Under the pieces are notes generated by a model. It saw nothing but the letters and a program-made list of their open reading frames with translations, was not told where the DNA came from and did not search any database. From NCBI GenBank assembly GCA_010015655.1, contig ML976668.1, positions 596,561 to 660,560 of the forward strand: DNA of 64,000 nucleotides, written 5' to 3'. The stretch's first letter is position 1. The number at the start of each line of letters is the position of its first letter. The position numbers and the translations under genes were made by a program. Positions 57,819 to 64,000 of this stretch are shown here, piece after piece. The stretch comes from Bimuria novae-zelandiae CBS 107.79 (Eukaryota > Ascomycota > Dothideomycetes > Pleosporales > Didymosphaeriaceae).

Positions 57819-60092
57819 TATCCCCCGCACTGTCAAAATCTGCCACAAACGACGCGCCAATCAGCGTCTAGTCGATCTCAACACCAAATTTAAATTGTGA
57901 TAACGGCAATTTTTATTTTATAGCTAAAATTAACCTCTTTTAAAATTGCTAGCACATGCAAACATGCCAAATCCTACATCTACTATTAGTAACAATCCTA
58001 ACTTCGTAAAATACACAAAATACTCACAAAAACAAGGTGTTTTACCTGACTTACCGTCCACGCCGCCACCGCAATGGAGACCTCTTAAAATTAACAACCC
58101 ACGTACTTTTAGAGTCGCTAATTTACCTAAGGGTACTAACAGAGGCTCTCTAATTGCCCTCTTTAACTTATTTTTCGACGCTAAGGTTATGGAGCAGATC
58201 GCACACTTTACTAACAATCGCGCTGCTTATGCGCACCCTCAGCTGCCCTCCGCGAGAGGCTGGAAACCTACGTCGCTAGGAGAGCTGTATACGTACTTTG
58301 CAATTGTTGTATATATGGCCGTCTACAGAGAGCCGTCGCTGGCAGAATATTAGAGTCGCGGTCACAAAAACGCGCCTACTCACAAGCTTAACAACTTCAT
58401 AGGCTGTACGCGCTGGCACCAGCTAGATCGCTACCTATACACTGCGGAAGTTAGTCAGACTTTTCAGTCACCTTTTGGCAGGGTGTGGGATCTCTCAAAG
58501 CTCCTCCGCGCGCGCTCTCTGCAGTACTAGCGCCCTAGTAAGCACCTCTACGTCGACAAGGCTATTACCAGATTTACTAGACGTGCTAGCAAGGTGGTAA
58601 TCATTAAGACAAAGCCTACACCTAAGGGCTTTAAAATCTAGTATCTAGCAAATAATAGAGTCGTCCTAAACTAGTTATTTTATGCTAGAGGCAAAGGCCG
58701 CGGCCCTATTAATTTACTAACCTTTACTAACGCTAACGCGCAGGCTTTTACACCTATAAAGTTAGTACCTATCGCTCTTGTCCTCGCCATTAACGCTAAT
58801 GGTTAGCGCCTTTTTCCGTCGGGTCTCCACATTATGTGGGACGACAATCTGTTTAACACCATACCTATACTTAAATACCTGCAGCGGCAAGGCGTGGGTT
58901 ACGCAGGGACAGTCCAGACAATTAAGATAATAATTAAAGAGACTTTTAAAGACGCTACGCGCGTGGAGTTATAAGCCAAGGACGTTAGCGTCAAAGGGCG
59001 CGCCCGCCAGAAGGTGGCAAAGGAGCGCTTTTTAAGCAGCCTTATGCGTCTAAAAACGCAGTTTACAAAGCACATAGAGTGGGGAGAGATTAGATAGGAC
59101 TTATTAAAGAGCAAAGAAGTCCTACAGGCAGCGTAGAGAGATAATTAGGTCGTCCTTTTTGCCTCTACCGTCGCAGAGCGTAAGTTTGTCGTCTCAACAC
59201 TATGGCCTTGGCACGCTAACAATAGTCGCCACCAGCAATCCAGGTCATCATGAAGCTCCGCCAACGCTCTAAAATAAGCCAAAACAACAAGGGGATCTTT
59301 AAAAAAGCCTTTAGCAACAAGCCTATAAGGCTGCTGGGCATACCGCAGATAATTAACGACTATAATTATTATAAAACTAAGGTTAATTGCTTTAATTAGA
59401 CAAAGGCGTATTACTTAACCTAGTAAGTTAAGCGTTGTACCTAGCAACCTTTACTCTACTTTTTACTTAACTTAACGCTTAATAACGCGTATAGGCTATT
59501 CTTATACTCTAACGCTACCACCGCCAAAAGGAGCGGCCACAAAAGGTTCCTATATAACCTTATTAAGCAGCTTTTCGACCGCGGGACGCGTCTCTGCAAC
59601 GCAGGAGCAAAGCGCAAGAGATCAGACGACGTCGTTGTCGCTGAGGAGAGCTCCTATCGCTCCGCAAACCTGTATAAACAGGCAAAGACTTGTGTACTTT
59701 GTGCGGAGCGTGGGCGACGCCAGCACAAGTCTCAGCCTCCCAGGGTAGCTCTAGGTCACGTTTAAGGCAATTTACAGTCTCCTCAACCTCCTCAGCGTAC
59801 TCCGCGTACGCGCTTTGGGTGTAGTCTCTGCCAACTGCCTATGTGTAGGCCTGAAGTACGCCCTAAGTGCTGGCAGGAGCACCTCCGCCGACTGCAAACA
59901 ATCAAGTTAATTAACACCACCAAGAGCTTAATTATTAAGTAATTTAAGTTAAGTACGAGTAAAAATGCAGATTGTATAAGAATCTACAGCCAAACTTCAT
60001 AAATCTCGGTGTTCATGCAGAATCGGAGCTATCGTCCGATTGGCCACTAGCAAGAAGTCCGCCTGTGGCAGATTTTGACAGTGCGGGGGATA
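57819..60092 (+). mobile_element. PiggyBac-B: moderately RIPed piggyBac-like element
   Basis: 2274 bp with 28-bp perfect TIRs starting TATCCCCCGCACTGTCAAAA (57819-57846 and 60065-60092). TTAA lies directly left (57815-57818), the piggyBac target. The right flank lacks TTAA. Its mutation load is clearly lower than that of piggyBac-A. Confidence 0.8.
57964..59942 (+). pseudogene. PiggyBac-B transposase (DDE_Tnp_1_7) with stop codons
   Basis: From ATG 57964 the frame is open to TAG 58351-58353, then continues in the same frame to about 59250, broken only by stops, several at expected Trp positions. One frameshift near 59240 leads to the last part. Family signs: LYTYFAIVVYMAVYREPSLA, FIGCTRWHQLDRYL, HLYVDKAITRF (VDE-type motif, with Glu changed to Lys), IMWDDNLFNT (second Asp), and NDYNYYKTKVNCFN, where the third Asp appears as Asn. 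A cysteine-rich C-terminus follows (CVLCAERG, FGCSLCQLPMC, CWQEHL). All changes fit G-to-A or C-to-T. Inactive. Confidence 0.85.
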
Positions 60093-60128
60093 GCTCGTGT
60101 ATGGCAGATTTTGGCCATGCGGGGGATA

Positions 60129-60618
60129 GCCTCTTAAAAAAATTGACGCAAACGCCCGCCGCGTCTATTGTGAGCCCCTGCCTGTAGCTGTGCCGTGCCG
60201 ACCTGTACGAACTTTCCCCACTGGTTCACCACACCTTTCAGCCCTCCCGCTTCCCCACTCACCCACCCACTCCTCCCACCTCTCGCCCTCGCCCTCCCAA
60301 CACATAGAAACCAGTCACCCCGCCCGACGCCCTCGCCACCTCTACCTAATGCCCTCACCTCATGAGCCGCTGCTGATTCGTCGCCGCTGCGCACTTAGCC
60401 TAAAGGGGCTTAGCAAGTGCGTTTTGAGGAAGGGCGACAAGGCGCCGCTGCTTTCGACGGGTGAGGTTTCTCCGGTGCGGAGTTGCCGGATTGGGAAGGT
60501 TGGATAGGCGAGGGGCAAGGGCGATGGGGACTAGTAGGGAGATGTAGGTGAATACTTGTGTGGTGTGCGCGGGTGTCTGTCGGTAGAGGCGAGAGTATGA
60601 CAATGAGGGTGTGCGGCC
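60129..60618 (+). other. Normal-composition sequence, possible 5' part of an interrupted gene
   Basis: GC content returns to normal. A long CT-rich tract (60220-60340) precedes ATG 60349 (MPSPHEPLLIRRRCAL), the arrangement of a fungal promoter and start. Across the Tc1 insertion (removing 60621-62322 plus one TA) a plus-strand frame reads through as REYDNEGVRPTSVVRRRLWE. A competing minus-strand frame is open across the same joint. No family recognised on either strand. Confidence 0.3.
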
Positions 60619-60620
60619 TA

Positions 60621-60657
60621 CGAGGAGCTCGTAATAATTGAGGAATAGCGCCAACGC
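60621..60657 (+). repeat. Left TIR of the intact Tc1/mariner element
   Basis: 37 bp starting CGAGGAGCTCGTAATAATTG, inside which GAGGAGCTC is partly palindromic. Its inverted partner is 62286-62322. Confidence 0.9.
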
Positions 60658-60757
60658 GCATGGACCTCTCCACCTCACCTACGCATCAACACGACGAAGT
60701 CGTCAACTTCTCCACGCCTTTACTCCACCAAAACACGCCCAAATTTCTTCGAAAAAA

Positions 60758-62128
60758 ATGCCAATCGCTCGCAGAAAGCTCCGCAAGACGACTCCCGCGA
60801 AATCCCGACCCTCGCGGACCGCGCGTCGCGAATTACCGGCCGCGACAAAGGGATACGCCGTCGGCGCGATGGCGGCAGGAGTATCGCAAAACTCTCTCGC
60901 AAAACAGCTTCCCGTGGCCCAGGGATCCCTCAGCAAGCTGTTCGCCCGTACAAAGGAGCGCGCAGAGGCCTCGAAGCTCCCTCTCTGGGATTCACATCTC
61001 TACGAAACCGAACCTGGCCGTGGAGCTCCAGAAAAGCTCCTGACGGCGGAGCAAAAAGACGCGGTCATCGCTATTGCGACCCAGAACCGAGAAGCACGTG
61101 AAAAACAGAGCTGGCAGGCCATTTCTGACGGAGATTTCGATCATATACAGCTGCCCACGCGCCTCAGCGTCAGCAGCTTCGAAAACATCATGTATGAAGC
61201 TGGGTACGCCCGGAGAGCTCCAGGCTTCAAACCAACGCTCGACGACGCTCAGCGCAAGCGTCGCCTTCAATGGGCGATCGAGCACAACCCAGATAAACAC
61301 GAGTACGGCGATGGCCTAGGCTTCAATTTCCGGCGCGTTATATATACTGATGAGACACCAGCGCGTGTGGGCGAGCAGCGCGGCATGCTGAGGTCCTGGG
61401 CAAAGGCCGATGGGACGTACGCCCCTGACGTAAAACGGCCGAAAATACGCAACAATTGCGCCCTCCAGTTCTACGGCAGCTTTACGTACGATACGAAGGG
61501 GCCATATTACATATACGGCAAAGAGTCTCCGGAGGCCAAAAAGCAAGCAAAACAAGCTCTCGATGAGGAGAATCAGCGCAATAAGAAGCAGAGAGAAAAG
61601 CTCGTTCCTACGGCCCGCGCTGCCCTCGGAGAGCTCGGAGAAAGTGAGGCTAATAGTAGAGCGTGGGCATGGGCAAAACACCACGAATTAAAGCGCGGAG
61701 ATCGCTCTCGTGGAGGTGTAGATGGTTACCGCCATCGTGAGGAGGTCCTGAAGCCCTTGCTGGTGCCCTGGATCAATTCTCTATATGAAGAAGGCAGAGC
61801 GCCTTTGCTGCTCGAGGACGGAGCTCCTGTTCATACAGCAAGGATCTCAGTCGAATATCTTGAAGTTTCGCATATACAGAAGCTCCCCTGGCCAGGGCAC
61901 TCACCAGACGTCAACGCTGAGGAGCATGCTTGGCCCTGGATCCGGCGTCATATAACGCAGGACTTTCTGCCATCTACATGCGAGGATCAGTGCCGTTTTC
62001 AATGGTCGTATGAGTGGGAGAATCTCCCCCAGCATCTCATCAACAAGTGGATTGACGGAATTCCTGAAGTTGTACGTCAGATAATCAAGTATGGCGGTGA
62101 CAATTGCTTTCACGACGGAGGGGGCTGA
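60758..62128 (+). CDS. Tc1/mariner-type transposase (DD34E), apparently functional
   Basis: 456 residues from ATG 60758 (AAAAAAATG context) to TGA at 62126-62128. The same frame is open upstream into the TIR, but without an earlier ATG. A basic N-terminus (MPIARRKLRKTTPAKSR) leads into a helix-turn-helix region: GYAVGAMAAGVSQNSLAKQL and QGSLSKLFAR. The catalytic triad is present: Asp198 in YTDETPAR, Asp354 in LLEDGAPVH and Glu389 in SPDVNAEEHAWPWI, with exactly 34 residues between the last two. A Lys/Gln-rich charged insert (KKQAKQALDEENQRNKKQRE) lies between the first and second acids. The enzyme would cut at the TIRs and insert at TA. No stop or frameshift is seen. Confidence 0.92.
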   Translation: MPIARRKLRKTTPAKSRPSRTARRELPAATKGYAVGAMAAGVSQNSLAKQLPVAQGSLSKLFARTKERAEASKLPLWDSHLYETEPGRGAPEKLLTAEQKDAVIAIATQNREAREKQSWQAISDGDFDHIQLPTRLSVSSFENIMYEAGYARRAPGFKPTLDDAQRKRRLQWAIEHNPDKHEYGDGLGFNFRRVIYTDETPARVGEQRGMLRSWAKADGTYAPDVKRPKIRNNCALQFYGSFTYDTKGPYYIYGKESPEAKKQAKQALDEENQRNKKQREKLVPTARAALGELGESEANSRAWAWAKHHELKRGDRSRGGVDGYRHREEVLKPLLVPWINSLYEEGRAPLLLEDGAPVHTARISVEYLEVSHIQKLPWPGHSPDVNAEEHAWPWIRRHITQDFLPSTCEDQCRFQWSYEWENLPQHLINKWIDGIPEVVRQIIKYGGDNCFHDGGG

Positions 62129-62285
62129 AAAACGCCTTCTCAACACCATATCTCAGCTTCAAAATCGCCTAGATAGGTAATTAATTAATTCTCTATCGTC
62201 TACATGTCCAAAACCCCGAAGAAAATCGCTTTTGTATGAGGATTTGTACGGGGGAGCGATTTTTGACGGGGGGCCAAGAATGCTA

Positions 62286-62322
62286 GCGTTTGCGCTATTC
62301 CTCAATTATTACGAGCTCCTCG
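62286..62322 (-). repeat. Right TIR of the intact Tc1/mariner element
   Basis: Inverted partner of 60621-60657, one mismatch in 37, followed by TA. Confidence 0.9.
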
Positions 62323-62324
62323 TA

Positions 62325-62933
62325 CTTCCGTTGTGCGCAGGCGTTTGTGGGAGAGCATGGCTTGCACGGTGCTGAGGGCGATACGGACAATGGGTTTTGG
62401 ACGAGGTTGATGGACAGGTAATTGTTGATTATATATCATTATATAATGTGCTAGCTGGCGTTTGAAGAGGTTTGAGCGCGATGAGATGTTTGCGTTGTGG
62501 TGGATGTGGCGCGTTCGGTCACGGGTGCGACGGACACAGCATCCACATCCTCGTCTACAGCCTCACCGTTGTACTATCATTGCTGTCGCCAAGGTCAGCA
62601 ACACCGCCCGATGTATTTACTCTAGGGAAGCAGTTCGTACATTCCGCCTTGACCCGGCCTACCACGAGCCCGATACTACTACCTACATTGAACCACATAT
62701 ACGTAGGTGCGGACGTGCTATTTGACCAGTTCGCAAACTGGAACTCAACGGATATTGGAAGGATCAACGAGCAGACGAAGGCCATCATGCCAGCGGGCAA
62801 CGTGTTCCAGTTTACTAGCTTCAAAGGCGCTGCGATCCACTCATTGAACAAGGTACCAAATGCGGATGTTTGAACGTCGCATCCTCTGAATTGGATCCGA
62901 CAAAGTTGTTGAAGGTATGGAACACAGCACGTA
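62325..62933 (+). other. Unassigned sequence with one open frame
   Basis: The first ~90 bp may continue the interrupted exon left of the Tc1 element, up to a GTAATT at 62418. A frame at 62472-62873 (133 codons) ends with NSTDIGRINEQTKAIMPAGN and FTSFKGAAIHSLNK; it looks coding in its second half, but I do not recognise it. A GGTATGG donor-like site is at 62913. Confidence 0.3.
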
Positions 62934-63235
62934 TTGACAGACTATAGGAACTCATGGACCTTCAAGGCTCACATCAACGAATGCTTAAGGTGCAATGTTC
63001 AGGCCGCATTCCTCGGTCGACCATCCGCGGACACTCTCCTGAGATCCGTTGGTCACATGAGCCGTCACATTGATCCGCGTGCTCCAACTCGCCTCACAGA
63101 CGTGCGATTTGGCAGCCTGACAACGGATTATGAATTGTACAGTTGAGGCAGCGGCGTGATGAGTTAAGAGAAGAAGCGCGGCATATCTACGGCACGATGT
63201 AAAGTGCCCGAGCAGCTGAGGCAGGCAGATGAGAT
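62934..63235 (+). pseudogene. C-terminal remnant of a DUF3435-type tyrosine recombinase
   Basis: The plus strand reads YRNSWTFKAHINE, then NVQAAFLGRPSADTLLRSVG and HMSRHIDPRAPTRLTD. After a shift it continues as LRQRRDELREEARHIYGTM, and in yet another frame as KVPEQLRQADEMN. This is the C-terminal layout of fungal DUF3435 (FluG-domain) proteins, which include the captain recombinases of Starship elements. Stops at 63144-63146 and frame breaks show decay, and the catalytic core (R..H.RY) is not present. The family call is from remembered motif layout, not from a search. Confidence 0.5.
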
Positions 63236-63376
63236 GAACTGAATCGCTAAGGCAGGCCTACTCCAGGGCTTACCCCTACCTGACACGCGCGCGCCGAGCA
63301 GCTGGTGCCGAGATATCCAACCTGTATATAGACATCACTTGACCTGGAGTGTACCAAAAAACATTGGAATAGAACA

Positions 63377-64000
63377 CAGCGCTGCCAACGAATCGAACAG
63401 GATCCGAACAAGGTGCTTGTTCGTTCGTTCGGCCCACATACAAATGTTCGTTCGTTCGAGACGACTCGAACAGGAGCATCTTCGAACAGTCTAACGAACG
63501 TTCGGCCGAACGTTCGTATAAAACTTTCCTAATTAGGAAGCAGGTTGGTGTTGTGGTTAAGAAACTAGCTATTGTCCACTAGCTAGATGTTTTGGCCGGC
63601 ATCCTTCTTGACGACGTGTTTTGACAACGCCGTGAGGTGACTCGATACGGCGTCTCTCGTGAGCCAGTTCTTCTGCAGTTGTAGAGCTTCGACGACGGCT
63701 GGCGATAATGAATTGCGATCGCACGTGATTGTTCTCCTAGCGGACGAGAAACACCGCTCGCAGTCGCATGAGGTGGCTGGCACAGAGAGATGATCCATCG
63801 CCATCTTGTATACAACTGGGAAGCGTTTCTGACCTACGTCAACCCACCAGCGGTGTGGATCCTGCATCAATTTGTACATGTCCGGGGACGCGGAGCTCGT
63901 CAGTCTGTCGTCGTAGAGACTGTCAAAGTATTCGTCGAGCTGCGACGTGCGTTTCTGCCGCTTATGTGCCTTCTTGCCTGTGAGAAGGTGATCGTCCACA
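63377..64000 (-). mobile_element. 3' end of a hAT element, running off the window
   Basis: The transposase C-terminus is followed by a terminal region full of GTTCGTTCG and CGAACGAAC motifs (63400-63525). A plausible terminus is CAGCGCTGCCAACG at 63377, since hAT TIRs often start CAG or TAG. The other end and the TSD lie outside the window, so the border is a proposal. Confidence 0.6.
63583..64000 (-). CDS. hAT-family transposase, C-terminal part
   Basis: The frame is open from the window edge to TAG 63583-63585, giving the last ~138 residues. It holds the hAT dimerisation domain: DPHRWWVDVGQKRFPVVYKM, AMDHLSVPATSCDCERCFSS and TCDRNSLSPAVVEALQLQKN. The consensus (DPL.WW......P.L..MA...LSIPA.S...ER.FS) fits well. 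No RIP-type stops are seen. The N-terminal zinc finger and catalytic residues lie upstream, outside the window. Whether the element is complete cannot be judged. Confidence 0.85.
   Translation of the reverse strand, partial: VDDHLLTGKKAHKRQKRTSQLDEYFDSLYDDRLTSSASPDMYKLMQDPHRWWVDVGQKRFPVVYKMAMDHLSVPATSCDCERCFSSARRTITCDRNSLSPAVVEALQLQKNWLTRDAVSSHLTALSKHVVKKDAGQNI

Larger units (their letters stand above)
23458..60128. other. AT-rich RIP-mutated transposon island
   Basis: Composition changes abruptly after the eIF2B beta stop and stays AT-rich, with dense TTA/TAA/TAG triplets, to 60128. No intact protein gene is present. Frames of known transposon proteins can be read through, but carry stops where Trp (TGG) or Gln (CAG/CAA) codons are expected. 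The two complete LTR pairs (Gypsy 173 bp, Copia-1 273 bp) differ by 5 and 9 positions, all transitions. This fits repeat-induced point mutation, a pre-meiotic C-to-T defence in ascomycetes. The island can be resolved into nested elements by their TSDs, listed below. Stretches at 23821-24224, 26071-26737 and 55142-55607 remain unassigned. Confidence 0.85.
55608..60128 (+). mobile_element. PiggyBac-A: heavily RIPed piggyBac-like element, split by piggyBac-B
   Basis: The left end begins TATCCCCCGCATGGCCAAAA. The right end (60093-60128) is its reverse complement over 36 bp with two transitions. Sequence from about 55765 reads as a degraded copy of the piggyBac-B protein, for example HNPNFIKYIKY and GVYREPLLAEY. 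The order of ends A-left, B-left, B-right, A-right shows that B lies inside A, close to its right end. No TTAA duplication is visible at the A borders. Confidence 0.65.
60621..62322 (+). mobile_element. Intact Tc1/mariner (DD34E) element
   Basis: 1702 bp flanked by TA at 60619-60620 and 62323-62324. TIRs are 37 bp (60621-60657, 62286-62322), from CGAGGAGCTCGTAATAATTG to AACGC, with one mismatch. It encodes one full-length transposase and shows no RIP-type stops. Composition is like the gene-bearing part of the window. It should be a recent arrival, or a copy number too low for RIP. Confidence 0.93.

Noticed and set aside
23458..60128. CRISPR array or bacterial/organellar origin for the AT-rich block
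   Set aside because: No regular spacer-repeat pattern; LTRs, TIRs, TSDs and transposase remnants explain the block, and the flanks are nuclear fungal genes.

Overview
The window comes from a filamentous ascomycete, most likely Dothideomycetes. Short GT-AG introns (about 47-60 nt) with CTRAY branch points, an NLR-type STAND gene, F-box and Dabb genes, and a very AT-rich block of transposons mutated in the manner of RIP (repeat-induced point mutation) all point there. The order is inferred from general character only; no marker gene was compared.

Region 1 (1-23457) is gene-bearing sequence of ordinary composition. In order it holds: the 3' part of an unrecognised gene (+); a D123/Cdc123-like gene with two single-base frameshifts (-); a TCP11/Sok1-family gene (-); tRNA-Asn(GTT) (-); a membrane-anchored Dabb protein (-, 3 exons); a small DUF1761-like membrane protein (+, 3 exons); an F-box gene with several in-frame stops (-); an NLR/NACHT gene (-, 5 exons); a Nem1-like CTD phosphatase (-, 3 exons); and eIF2B beta (+, 3 exons). 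The last two are divergent over about 0.6 kb.

Region 2 (23458-60128) starts right after the eIF2B beta stop. It is a 36.7-kb AT-rich island without an intact gene. Terminal repeats and target-site duplications (TSDs) let it be unpacked into nested transposons. Four solo LTRs, a complete chromodomain Ty3/Gypsy element, two Ty1/Copia elements (one inside the LTR of the other), a hAT-like MITE, five Fot1/pogo elements, one other Tc1/mariner-like element and two nested piggyBac-like elements are recognisable. Paired LTRs of the Gypsy and of the inner Copia differ only by transitions, and coding frames carry stops of the TGG-to-TAG and CAG-to-TAG kind, as RIP produces.

Region 3 (60129-64000) returns to normal composition. 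It holds an apparently intact, non-RIPed DD34E Tc1/mariner element with 37-bp terminal inverted repeats (TIRs) and TA duplications, inserted in sequence that may have been a host exon; a decayed C-terminal fragment resembling DUF3435 tyrosine recombinases (the Starship captain family); and the 3' end of a hAT transposase running off the window. Biologically this is a housekeeping gene cluster bordering a layered transposon island, with one young element at the far edge.
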